NCBI GenBank assembly: GCA_964017145.1
Contig: OZ024849.1
Location: 1,736,001-1,800,000 of the forward strand
Reading direction: 5' to 3'
Length of the DNA: 64,000 bases
Origin: Agrocybe praecox
Lineage: Eukaryota > Basidiomycota > Agaricomycetes > Agaricales > Agrocybaceae
This document shows, piece after piece, positions 23,676 through 34,627 of this stretch. The translations under genes were made by a program, and so were the position numbers. The notes under the pieces are model-generated. The model did no database searches and was not told where the DNA came from. It saw nothing but the letters and a program-made list of their open reading frames with translations. Each line of letters opens with the position of its first letter. Position 1 is the first letter of the stretch.

Positions 23676-24701
23676 TATTCTATATTATCCCGCGATGTTT
23701 CAACTTCACGAGGCATATTGCCGGGCGTAGAGTGAAGAAAACTCGGACTCATTGGCTGTCAAGTATTCTCGAGCTTCCCATCGGTAATGCTGAACTTGGG
23801 AGGAGGACACTTATCTCTTGTAATATGATTATGGGGTTGACTCGACTATCATACGTTTATGATGCTTAGGATAACTTAAACATGCGCGTGCTTCGTTTTC
23901 TTGACAAAATAGCTTTCGGGGCGAGACATTGGATTGAGAAGCTGTCATATTAGAGGTGCATCAATGAGAAATTCCCTCAACACAAATAGTTAGACTGTAT
24001 TCGTAGGACCATCCTAAGTTTGTATATGCGGAAAACGCCCGCATCACACTAATTTTCTCAAAAGTATATTGTGACTTAATGGTATCCCATATAAGCGCCG
24101 GAAAAAGTCACCTCATGTCGTTTTTAGCCTCGCTTCTACGACCTGATTTAATGCTAACGTGCTGATTTAAAGCTTAAGTTAGGGCCACAAACTTGCAGGC
24201 TCGAAACCAACCATTATGAAGTTCCGAATCAGCAGAAGAAAACGGGACTTAAAAAAAGGCCCCAAGAAGATAGGCATCAAGCCTAGTACAATTAATGCAT
24301 GGAAAATGCCATGCAAGACTGCACTCAATTGAGTAATGGTCATTAACTGACCTGCTACTATAGTCTTCTAAGAGAAGAGAGCTACACAATTCAGAGTCAG
24401 AAATAGCTGGTAGCTCGTCTTGGATTCCATCAGCTCAAGACCGCTCATCATGGTACCTTCCAAATAAAATAATTTCGCAAATCCAGTGATGACGCCGCGA
24501 CGCGTTCTAATCATGTGACGTTTGGTTGGAAGCGAGTCAGATTCCAGAACTTGGAAGTCTATTTCAAGCGCTTTTCAGCATCCCACCAGTTACCACTGGC
24601 CTACCCGATTTCTTGACACAAGACGCCAATCTTTTTGGCAACTCCTCTGTAAATTTTCTTGGATACCAAAATCCAAATCCAGGACAAACGCTTCATCAAT
24701 C
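23676..24701. other. Intergenic region, SLATT gene to NC2-alpha
   Basis: No supported gene. A small inverted repeat (TGCATGG...CCATGCA) lies near 24296-24315. The last 200 bases are the promoter and leader of NC2-alpha, without a clear TATA box. Confidence 0.4.
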
Positions 24702-25592
24702 ATGAAGAACAAGAACAAACAGACAAAGTTTCCCGTCGTGAGTAAACTTTATTCTAGCACTCCGTTCCGAGACTTGGCCCACCTGGTTATCGAAAAGCTG
24801 ATAACAACGTTTTTCTCTGTAAACGCTACGATCTTGTCCAAATGTCCTTTATGGATGTCTTAAATATGCCAGGCGCGCATAAAGAAGATCATGCAAAAGG
24901 ATGAAGAAGTTGGGAAGGTGGCCCAAGCTACGCCTATCGTGATATGTGCGTACATACACCGCCATATTGTCGTCTGTCTAACGGAGCAATCCTTTATACA
25001 ACTCATATTCAGCCAAAGCTCTCGAGTTATTCTTGGCTCTTATCATCGAGGAGTCCAGTAAAGTAACTCAGGATAGAGGTTCGAAGAAACTAGAAGCGTA
25101 TCATCTGTCAGTCATTCTTACATCTCATCTCTTTCATCTTTGTCGAAATCGACTTATTTTATGACCAGGAAATATGCCGTAGAGAATACAGAAACGCTCG
25201 ATTTCTTGAAAGAGCTGGTGCAAGATGTCAATGATCCATCCGCCGGTGGAACGATCGACTTTGAAGCTGAGAAAGAAGAGAACAAGAAGAAACGAGGAAA
25301 GGGCAAACGGGCAGCTCCTGGAGACCCCAATGCACCCAAAAGGCGTAGAAAGAAGAAGACCGATGCTGAAAAGGCGGACGGTGAAGAGGAAGACGGTGCA
25401 GGTGGGAACGCAAGTGGAGATGCTCCCGACACAAAAACATCACCTGGAGGAGACGTGGACATGCAGGAAGACCCCGACGAATACGACGAGGATGAAGCTA
25501 CGCCTCCAAAACCTTCATCCTCTAGTCGCCGTGCCAAAAGTGTTTCTGATGAGGAAGAGGAAGATGAGCCCTATATGCCTGAGAGGAAATAA
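24702..25592 (+). CDS. Negative cofactor 2 alpha subunit (DRAP1/Bur6)
   Basis: Histone-fold subunit of NC2, which with NC2-beta clamps TBP on TATA DNA and blocks TFIIA/TFIIB entry in the nucleus. Four exons: 24702-24737, 24873-24945, 25013-25106 and 25169-25592, giving 208 residues with all phases closing. The histone fold (residues ~9-90) reads KFPVARIKKIMQKDEEVGKV, then TPIVISKALELFLALIIEES and KKLEAYHLKYAVENTETLDF, close to human DRAP1. The C-terminal half is low complexity: a basic KKKRGKGKR / KRRRKKK cluster that could serve as nuclear import signal, then an acidic Asp/Glu tail ending PYMPERK. It is longer than the animal protein because of this tail. Confidence 0.94.
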
Positions 25593-25750
25593 TACCCGCT
25601 TCCCAATTAGCAGGTTTTCAATTGAAAGTGTATCAGATTTCCCTGTAATTTAGCTATGTCTTGCAGCATTGTAATTCACGTATTTATTTTCTTTAATCTC
25701 AAGAGATGGTAGTCCGAGGAAAGTCCTTGTTTATTATGGTATAAACGGCG

Positions 25751-26831
25751 TTAAATCAGCTCGACTTCTCCTCTTGCTACAAGCTGTTCTATTACTGAGT
25801 AGGGCATTAATGATATGTGACCTTTCTCCATGTCCAACGTAGCGCCACTGATGTTGTGACGAGTTAGTAAATAATCGGTGAAACAGCGTACTTTACTTAC
25901 TCAGGGAGTCGTATTCGAGGGCATCGCTGTAACGCATGTACAAAGACAGGATGAGACTTATCTGGTTCTGTGACTGAAACCATAGTTTAAAAACGCTATA
26001 GATAGAGAAACAAGGAAAACTAACTCATCGGGGGAACAAACAAGGGCGTGTCGTCCAAGTGCGATTGCTTCTCAGGCAACCCTTGTAGCACAGATGAGTA
26101 GAAATGTTGATCTGTAATTTTCGCGTGCCTATTGTACGTCAGGAAAGTCTTTCGCAAGATATATAGAAAGAACTACACACCGGATTGCATGATCTAGTTC
26201 CGCTGCTGTTAAGCGTGTCTGAATCTCAGCGTTTGTGGTAATAAAGCGAGCATATTTTTCAATCTGAGCTAACTGCGGTGAATTAAAGGCAAAAAAAAGA
26301 AGAGGATAGAAACGCACCTTAAACAGTCGCGTCCTTACATATGATCGCACGATAAACTTGACTCGTTCAACTTCTGTCTGGACAAGCATAATTCTGATGT
26401 GTTCATCCTCAGAGGTCGATGGATCTTCTCGCAAGAGCTGTACAGCTTCTGACTAGCCACAATGCACAATCGCGCATACAGTCAAGTCAATATAATATAC
26501 GACTGATATTATAGCATGTTCAACGCACCTGCCGCCTTAGGTGATCGAGCAAGCTCATGAGCAAATCCTCATGTGCTGGAAGGATGTCTGGAGCATGTCT
26601 TTCATTCATCCAATGTCGCGTGAGTTTCTCTAAGGGGGTGCCCCTCTCTTCTTCTTCAGAAAAAACGTCTTGTCTTCTCTCTTGAGCTTGCGGTGGAGCT
26701 GGTACTCCAGCTGGGGGTAGTACGTTGAAATTGTTGTCGTTATTGTTGCGGTTTGGGGTGACATGTGAAGGACCTGCTACTGGAGCTGGTCGACCCGACT
26801 TTATGCGTTCAAATTCTTCATCCCAGTCCAT
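25751..26831 (-). CDS. SLD5: GINS complex subunit Sld5
   Basis: Subunit of the GINS tetramer of the CMG replicative helicase. ATG at 26831 (MDWDEEFERI); stop at 25753-25751 after GEVELI. Exon 1 ends at 26529, and acceptor CTAG then gives SEAVQLLREDP. Landmarks are LTRHWMNERHAPDILPAHEDL (GINS helical domain), ETEVERVKF-type helix as TEVERVKFIVRSYVRTRLFK, IEKYARFI and TAAELDHAIR, then the Sld5 C-terminal domain (VTEPDKSHPVFVHALQRCPR...LDMEKGHI...YSVIEQLVARG). Residues ~15-55 are a Pro/Asn-rich disordered insert. It is convergent with NC2-alpha, with only 158 bases between stop codons. Confidence 0.93.
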
Positions 26832-27173
26832 CGTGATACAGAGCACTTCCGGGAAGCAAAAGTTATAAAAAGACGAGATATAATGCGATGGTGATACGAA
26901 GGTGATGGACTTCCGTAAGTACTTCATCTATGGCTGACGCGTTTTGGGCTGCCCTAAACCTTCACATGACTTTAATTTAATTCCACAATTCGCGTCGTGG
27001 CAACAACCTGACAAGTCTCTGTCGACAGAATTTTTTTGGAGTCCATAAAATAGTACGATTGTGCAGGCAAAATACTACTTGAGGTACTATGGCAATATGA
27101 TACTATAGAGTTAGACATACTTACTTCATCGTGGTCACGGTCTACCGTCTCTCAACGGTCCCTCCAAAACTGT
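26832..27173. other. Intergenic region between Sld5 and carboxylesterase 2
   Basis: 342 bases containing the Sld5 promoter and the 3' flank of the esterase. Nothing else seen. Confidence 0.35.
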
Positions 27174-29674
27174 TTATTGGGGATGGGCAAAAGCAAGCTG
27201 ATTTGCAAACTTCATAGCGTCAGATCTATAGGTATCGTCGGTAACATTAGGACCAACGCCATCGAAGAAAGTGTACAACTTGGGAGAATCTTTGGTATAT
27301 GCTGGCCAGACAGGGCCGGTGCCAGTGTTTGGGTCGAGATTGTTGGTGAAGCTGATGACGTAGACGTCGGTCAGGTTGACCATCAAGTCAGAGGTGTGGA
27401 ACTACAGAAAGTCAGCAAAAGGGACTCTTTGTGGGGTTGATCAATCGATACTTACAGATCCAAGTGTGGAACGTGTCTTCAATTGCTTGCTAACTAAAGA
27501 AACGATGATTTACAAGCGTTAGTCATTGATATTTATATAATAGAGATAAACTGACGGTAAGACCACATCTTTTGTTTTCCGGAAAGGCTTTCCAACAATA
27601 ATCTTCTTGCTCCCTGGAAGATGAAATCGCCTTGGAAGGCCGCAAGGCGCTTATATTGAGGATATACGACATTTGCATCGCCTGTATCGAATGGGGATCC
27701 TAGTGAAGGAGTCGATGGATAGAAGGTCCACAAAGGCTCCAATTCAGCATCAGAAGCGTCTGCCAAATAATTCGTCTTGACATAGTTGCGGAAATCTGCC
27801 TCAGTGCTATATATATATATATAAAGCATGATCAGGGCATAAATAAAGTGGTTCCATACCATCGAAAAAGCATACCTTAGATTAGATTGAGCCGTAGAGA
27901 AAAATGTGCCTTCGTCATCCATAGAGCCTAAAAAAATATGCCCATTAAATGACATGATTGACTTGGTCTAAAGAGTTTACCGTGCCAGAGACAAAGGGGA
28001 TGGTAGGAACTTTCCCGGCTTTAATCAGCTTGTATGGCTCATCTTGGAGGAATTTCCCGTCTACGCGCGGCGTCCAAGTAAGAGCAAGACTCTGGCACAT
28101 TGTCAATATAGGAAAGAGCTTATGGTCGATATTTAGATACTCACCTTGAAGGAGGTAAAGATCGGAGAATTATTCATAGCGGTCTGAAGAGTGTCCAATG
28201 GAACCTTCCTCAGACAATCAAGTGTGTCCTTTGAGCCAGGGCACCTAGTTGCAGCAACCAGGGAATCATAATCACTCTAATAAATATGTGAGATAGAAAC
28301 ACCATCAACTCCAAGAAACGAACGTACCTGTCCATGGGTTATATCTCCAACCCTCAGCGCGGCACCAGATTGCATGAAGGCGCCACGGAAGAGACCATCA
28401 GTCTTACTACCAAATGCAAGCATCTGGAAAGTTACAGACACTGCACCAGCTGACTCGCCCCAGCTAATATAAGTTCAGAGTGAGTACAGGTGCAAAGACA
28501 TTTTTAAAAAAGGACACAAACATGGTAACCTTGCGGGGATCTCCACCGAAAGCGCTGATGTATTTATGAACCCATTCTAAGCCCGCAAGTTCTAAGAAAC
28601 TTGGTTAATATATGTGCCTAGGCGATGAGCGCAAATGCACTGACGATCGTAGAGACCAAAGTTTCCGAGCCCTTCCTTCTTAACTTCCTTGCTAGCAAGA
28701 AAACCAAGGGCTGGAACATAAAAGGGTCAGTTCTTCACAATTTAATCAACAAGAAGCACAGCTACTTACCAGAAACGCTATTTAAATGATCAGTCGTTTA
28801 GGAAAATATAACGGGTCATTTTTGAATAGACGTACCGGTAATTAATAGAAACGACAATGATTGGGGAGCCCGCTGCTATGGACTTGTTTACAATGCGAGT
28901 ATTTTGACCATCATATCTGTAGAAATAAATAACTTTAAACGATGGCCCAGGGTTTAAACGATCGTAACCTTACTGCATAGTGGTTCCAATCTCAAACCCG
29001 CCTCCGTAAATCCACTGTGATAAATTTAATTTCTCCGTGGAGAAGACATAAAGGAAGAGATAGACATACGACAACAACAGGGAGATTCTCGCTGGCACGA
29101 ACGGAAGGTGGTCTGTAAACATTGACAGAAAGACCTACGCAGTGTGTCAGAAGTTTTTTCTTTGAGACGCAAGAGGCACGAGTCACTAACAATCTTCACT
29201 AGTAGCCACGGTGTCGCGCTTTTCCAGCTCAGCGAGCCTTCCGAGGGAACGAGGTTCAGTAGTGGATATAGCTACAGAGATGGCCGTAGCTGAAGAAGTT
29301 ACAGTGGCTGCAGATGTGGAGGTCGCTACCGCAGAAGTAGAAGTAGCCGCGGCAGCAGTAGTACTAGCTTGTTGAGGGCAAGATGGTCCATACTGCATCG
29401 CATCTATCGTGCCTTCGTAGCAAGGTACAGAGACTGGGAGACGGAAACGCCTAAACGTTGAAAGGTAGATTAGTTACAAAGAATGACACAATAACCAATT
29501 TCAATAAAGATCTCACTCCGCTTTGGCAAACGGGATGCCTAAGAACTTCTCGATATTATCGACTTGAACACCACGCACGATGGCTGAGTCAATGCGTGCG
29601 GTGGGGCTGGAGGATAATGCGGACCCTAGAACGGTCACAGGGCCCAATGCTAGAGCTACCACAAAAAACAGCAT
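27174..29674 (-). CDS. Secreted type-B carboxylesterase/lipase, copy 2, with Ala/Ser/Thr-rich insert
   Basis: Paralog of the gene at 16.5-18.9 kb. ATG at 29674 starts a signal peptide (MLFFVVALALGPVTVLGSAL), then NIEKFLGIPFAKAE and YGPSCPQQ. Here copy 2 has a ~45-residue Ala/Ser/Thr/Val-rich insert (STTAAAATSTSAVATSTSAA and onward, about 29240-29370) before TVATSEDC. The nucleophile elbow is WGESAGA (near 28460, formed across an intron with donor AT|GTTTGT). The acid motif is GSMDDEGTFFS (near 27920) and the C-terminal block VSFTNNLDP-like reads YVISFTNNLDPNTGTGP, ending FAHPQ at 27176. It has about a dozen short introns, one with an (AT)7 run at 27812-27825. All catalytic motifs are present, so it should be active. 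The insert resembles an O-glycosylated linker. Confidence 0.9.
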
Positions 29675-30794
29675 TTTGGGATGACTGGCTGGCTCGAGTG
29701 AAGAAGTTACTGAGGAGTTGAAGTGTACGTGGAGATCTAAAGGGACGATGTTTAGAAAGAAAGAAAAACTGCCGGATTTTATACGAAAGATGCCTTGAAA
29801 TTTCGATGAAATAATACAAATGTACCGGCATCCAGGTATGAGGCGCCCATACATTTCTGCGTGCAGAATACAGCCTTCGGCCTTCGAATAATAACAGTTC
29901 GGGCTTCACTGAGCTGATCATTGACCCGTGGATCACCGTCGCGCAAATCCCGGGAAACAGGCGTTACAATGTCAGTCGACTCACATTCGCAAGAGAATAC
30001 CCACCTTGGGGAGCATTTATAAAATCGCTACAGCTGCAGTATCGACTTGTTCAGGCACGGGTGACGATGTCCCATATGAGCGCTTAAATGAAGAAAGCTA
30101 AATTACAGCCATTTTGATCAAGCTACCGGGCAACAGGGAGGGGGTAGAGAGTGGTTACTGGTCTGCCGTGCTCAATATTGAATCGGCTTGACACTGGCCG
30201 TCTGTTTAAAACAGGTATTTAAATGCGGATGGGTCGTATGTGGGAAGAACGTGCTTCAGTCAAATACGTACATTTCGTTCAGCTAAAAAATTTCCAAGTA
30301 GTTAGTGTAAACATTGAAAATATTACCATTGTGAACGCGAATTAGAAATCTCTGGGAATCATGGATCTGGATTTGAACCGTTTTGAATCCATGCTGAATA
30401 AATCTACGCAAATGACCGATGTCAAGTATAATTCTACAGCATGGAATTAGAAAACGAGCAATAAAAAACCAAAGTCGAATGTGGCATTACATGTAGTATC
30501 AGAGTCATGACTCACCAGAAATGTTTTGAAGTGGTACCACATTTTTAATAAATCTACACACCTCTATCAATATGGAGCCCAAATTGGCTCCACACCTGTC
30601 CACGGTAAACTCGATATTTATCTCAGGAAGAATATGATGGATTCAAGTAAAAGGGACATCGGGCGGCGCAGCCACTGAATGATGAGTAATCATCAATTAG
30701 CCATCAAATTCGGTGACGGTCCACGGCCGCAACTTCAACTCGGACAAGAACATACTCTCTCTCTTTCGTGAATATTCAAAGTGATACGACTCGA
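29675..30794. other. Intergenic region, carboxylesterase 2 to Dap1
   Basis: 1.1 kb between divergent genes. A minus-strand TATAAAA lies at 29782-29776, 102-108 bases before the esterase ATG. The rest shows no frame with support. Confidence 0.4.
29776..29782 (-). promoter_or_regulatory. TATA box of carboxylesterase 2
   Basis: TATAAAA on the minus strand, 102-108 bases upstream of the ATG at 29674, matching the position in copy 1. Confidence 0.6.
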
Positions 30795-31514
30795 ATGGCC
30801 TTTTCGTTCAATCTTGGTACTCCTGTGAACACAGCCCTGTTCTTGTATATTCTGTACTCGGTTCAGCGCATCATATTTCCTTCAACTTCCAAATCCAAGA
30901 CAATACCCAATGAATTCAAATCCGGATACTCCTGGCTGCCAAAGGGTCATCCACCTACCGTCTTGTACAAGGTCTACACCCCAAAAACTCTAGAACCCTT
31001 CCATGGTCGTGATGGGGGTAGAATTTTGCTTGCTATCAACGGAATTGTATTCGATGTGACGGCAGGAAGGAATTTCTATGGACCAAGTACGAGTTAATGC
31101 TATTATCTATCTTGCCTTTCATCTTACACATCATGCAGACGGAATGTACGGAAACTTTGCTGGAAGAGACGCCTCTCGAGGAATGGCCAAACAGTCCTTC
31201 GATCTTGGTGGGTTCATTGCTTCATTGCCCCACATAATACTAACATAGCCAACAGAAATGTTGACGCCAATAGACCAGCCGCTAGACAAGTTGGAGGACT
31301 TGAAGCCGGATGAAATGTAAGCGCATACTTTAGTCTTTGTTCATCTCTAAACAAGCACGTTTTCCCTTCAGTGAGAATATGAAAGGTGAGGAATATCCAT
31401 TTTCACGATTCTTACTCATACTCATACTCAAGTCCGTCTCTTACAGGCTGGATTGATCATTTCTCTAACAAGTATATTATCTGTGGAAAACTAGTCGAAA
31501 ACGATGCTATCTAG
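30795..31514 (+). CDS. Dap1/PGRMC-type cytochrome b5-like heme protein
   Basis: Membrane-associated progesterone receptor family; yeast Dap1 binds heme and supports the sterol P450s Erg11 and others in the ER. Five exons: 30795-31086, 31139-31207, 31256-31316, 31372-31385 and 31447-31514, giving 167 residues with all phases closing. An N-terminal membrane anchor (NTALFLYILYSVQRIIF) is followed by the b5-like fold: GRILLAINGIVFDVTAGRNF, YGPNGMYGNFAGRDASRGMA, PLDKLEDLKPDE, GWIDHFSNKYIICGKL. The Tyr residues of the YGP..MYG segment fit the tyrosine heme ligand of this family, which lacks the two b5 histidines. Exon 4 is only 14 nt. The ATG at 30795 is preferred because it directly precedes the membrane anchor. 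Confidence 0.93.
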
Positions 31515-31546
31515 ACACCAGCACTCTGTATTTGTACCATAATGGA

Positions 31547-32594
31547 TTACCCCTTGCTCGTCTCTTCGTACGGGCCTTGACTACTTCGTTCTTCCTCCTT
31601 TTGGGTTTTCAACCAGTTGATACAAGATACGGTCTCCTGGTGACAAGATGGTCATTATTTCCTCAAGTTCTGTGCGGAACAGCTCACATTGATCATCCGG
31701 TCTTCCAGCTTTCTCTCCGCCCAAAATTTTGGAACCAGACCGCGAGCGTCTAAGCATGCAATTCTTCGCCACTCGATCACATCTCCTTCCAATTCCTGTA
31801 GATGTTCAATAGACGCCCAGAGGCCTTTAACCCCCTTTTCTTCTAGCTCAGCCAAATTTCTATCTTCAGAGAGATCTACGGGCAAAGTCACAACAATTCT
31901 GATACCAATCAGGCGCGCGTCTAAGGCAATTGAGCCGATTCCTTACCCTCTCCTTCTATGTGAGTACTGTAGCTCCCACGACGCTTGGTATAGCGTGAAC
32001 ACGCGCGGAGACATTGGAGGCGGGTAGGTAAATAGCATAGTCCATATCGATTGCCAGTCGGAAATATTTGATATTCGTGTTACTCTAGAGATCGTCGCAA
32101 CATAGCTGACAATACAATCAATTCAAGGGGACAAGACCGTTAAAAATAGTCTCCAACCCCAATCAAGTGAAATTGACCCAATAACGAAAAATCAATATTC
32201 ACCTTTGTTGATTTTCTGCCTTGTCTTTGCCCATCTTCGTCCACAATCTACTGAACGATACATCGGCCTTCTTTAATTCTTTCACGACACAATGCCATGT
32301 TCGCATGGTTTTCTGAGCGTTGTCGAACTCTCGATGTGTGGAAGTCTTCCACCCCTCTTTCTCTTTCCCAGCTTGCCACGAGAAAGAGGCGTCCAGTGTT
32401 GTCTGCGCATCCTTGATGAGGACATCGTCCGCAGGGATATCTAGTCACACGGATTAAACAAGCGTGTCAGAAATTTCGGTCCGTATAAGATTTCAATGTG
32501 AATGACGAAACTCACTGGAAGCCTTGATAGGTGTCAACGAGATATTATGGGGCATTTTGAATTCATTTTCCTTTTCCTTGCCTTTGTTGTCCAT
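31547..32594 (-). CDS. DUF3074 START-like domain protein
   Basis: Fungal START-like lipid-binding-fold protein of unknown substrate. ATG 32594 (MDNKGKEKEN; an internal MPHN is an alternative start). Exon 1 ends at 32516. Following exons read PADDVLIKDAQTTLDASFSW, MRTWHCVVKELKKADVSFSR, LWTKMGKDKAENQQ, then SYVATISRVTRISN, WTMLFTYPPPMSPRVFTLYQ, IVVTLPVDLSEDRNLAELEE, KGVKGLWASIEHLQELEGD and KFWAERKLEDRMIN, finally ETVSCINWLKTQKEEER to a TAA at 31549-31547. The PPPMSPRVF and PVDLS..AELEEKGVKG blocks are hallmarks. The last intron removes an apparent early stop at 31655. Its stop lies 32 bases from the Dap1 stop, tail to tail, so the 3' UTRs must overlap. Confidence 0.82.
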
Positions 32595-33710
32595 TTGAGG
32601 ATGACTGGTTGGGAATGTTTCCGGCCGTATACGTAGTGGCCCAGACCACAGTTACGTGGTTGGAAGACTTGATATAGTCTCGTCGATTGCTGCTACAAGT
32701 AACAAGTGGGAAGGAAAATACCAGGTAAGATCGCCGTCCAGATATTTGTAGTACCCGAAGAATTCGGCGAAATACTTATAGCTCGAGCTATTAGTATTTG
32801 GCACTGGGCAAATACTACAGGTCAACCGATACCTGTCCTCATTACTTTCGGCAGAATGCAAGCTGGTGGGTAAATAGCCGTGCTAGATTGAAATATACAA
32901 CCATTTAGGAATAAGGCCGGAACCAAAAGTGACGATACGTTGGTGCTTAATTCACGGGTCCTGCAGGCAGAAAGAAGCACTTGGATTTTGACTACGGTGA
33001 GATTGGAGTTGAGCCAGAGAGAATCCGAGCTTCCTATGAATATTGAACCGACTCTTCGTACCTTTTGAGCAGGCCAAAGTCGCTCTTTCTAACGTGAATT
33101 GACGGAAAATATGCAGACCCGATACCCGATAGCATGGAATGAACGACCCTGGAAAGAGTGAACATAGTTATAGGAAGTGCTCAGTAATTTCCGACCATTC
33201 AATTTACAGCATGCTCTGACACAGGGCGTCAAAAAAGCCCACGAGTCAGGCTATTTGTTCACGAACCCGGTCCGACAGAACAAGAAACAACGTCATCCCG
33301 AGGAGTATAAGTAACGGAGAACTGGATGACGCCATGATCTTATTTTGGAGGGTTGAAAATGAATTATCTTAGAAGGAAATACAATATGTATATATTGACA
33401 TGGGGGGCCTGGTGGTATCTTCCAAAGGAGGGCAGTTGAAGTGCGGTATAAAGCATAAAAACACGCGGTCTCGCAGCAAGGTCGTGACGTAAATGAATGC
33501 GATGGATATGGATGGATTTGTCTTCTAAGAAAAACGATTAGACAACAAAAATAGTTGAGCCATGCGGACATCTTGCTTACATTTATAACCATTGAATGAA
33601 TAGAGAGACAAATGGGAAGGCGGGATTGTTTACCACAGAAATAGACGTCATACACGAAATAGATGTATGGTTTGCACTTATAGCCGCATGGAAAATAAAG
33701 TGCTTTTAAG
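32595..33710. other. Intergenic region upstream of the DUF3074 gene
   Basis: About 1.1 kb. Minus-strand frames near 32861-32652 and 33727-33293 have no recognisable domain and weak codon character. I see no gene I can support. Confidence 0.35.
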
Positions 33711-34627
33711 CTACCGACGGCCGGCAAAGTTCAAAGAAGACTGAGCCGCAGCATTGTTCTCCTTTCCATACGCGCGACGACCACTTTTTCGCTTTATGTG
33801 TTTCTTCGAGCTGCTGGTAGTGGGAGGTTGGAAGTGATTGCTCGTAGTAAGAATATTGCTGGTGTCTCTGAGAACCATCGGGTGCCTTGGGCCGGGAATG
33901 GCCCCTGGCTTCAAGACTTTGACAGGAAAAGGTGGAGCCAACCCAGGTCTGGTATGTGCCCACGGTATATGGACGTGTCCTGAAATAGTGTCAACCTCTC
34001 GCTGAGACGCCACACGAGTGCAAAGCGGTTTGGCGTCTGGGTGTCGTCCGACGACTCTGTCGGCCACTTTCATCCATTCTGCGATATGCGGCGTAACAAC
34101 ACCTGGTGGTGCCGTGAGTTGCCGGTGTGGTCGACGAGTCGCCGCTGCTGCAGGATGCACCAATCTGGTGACGTTATTATAAACCGCTGCAGGACGATGA
34201 GGCACTGAAGTGGATTTTCGGAGAGGGCTTGTAAAGATAGCAAATCGTTTTTCCCGTAAAAGCACAGTCGCAGGGTGGCGGTACACGTCAGGGAAGGTGT
34301 TGGAAGTAGGCATAATATTCCTTCTCCTCTTCGATCTCGTTTCTATACTTGAGTAAAACTTGTGCAGGGTTCAGGAGCTATTGATTTTACACGATTGGAT
34401 GAATAAATAGAGAAAAGGGACTCTACCTCAGTGTCAGACTTGGTCGAATAACGACTAGCAGACTGAAATCCGTTACGTATAGCCTGTAGTAGTCTATATC
34501 CGTAGAAGAATATAACTGTCGCAAGTAGGAGGACTGCAATAGCTATACCTACGAGCACTGAGATGAGACGAGCGTCCGATTCGAGAGTGAGGTCAAATTC
34601 GTGATCCCGTGCAACAATGATTGGCAT
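33711..34627 (-). CDS. Unknown single-pass membrane protein with basic cytosolic-type tail
   Basis: Not recognised. Proposed as one gene of about 282 residues: exon 34627-34427 (ATG at 34627, MPIIVARDHEFDLTLESD), intron 34426-34359 with donor GAG|GTAGAG and acceptor CACAAG, and exon 34358-33711. The first exon encodes one transmembrane helix (LISVLVGIAIAVLLLATVIFF) followed by YGYRLLQAIRNG. The second begins with SKRRRRN, a stop-transfer or nuclear-signal-like cluster, and continues as a Pro/Arg/His-rich disordered tail ending KKHIKRKSGRRAYGKENN...NFAGRR. Alternative: acceptor CAATAG (34377) closes a ~95-residue membrane protein at 34288, and a separate 200-residue ORF starts at ATG 34313. 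Those two would overlap by 26 bases, so a single gene is preferred. Confidence 0.5.

Noticed and set aside
25154..25537. Antisense ORF rich in Ser and Phe opposite NC2-alpha
   Set aside because: Mirror of the Lys/Glu-rich low-complexity tail; the sense strand is a recognised gene.
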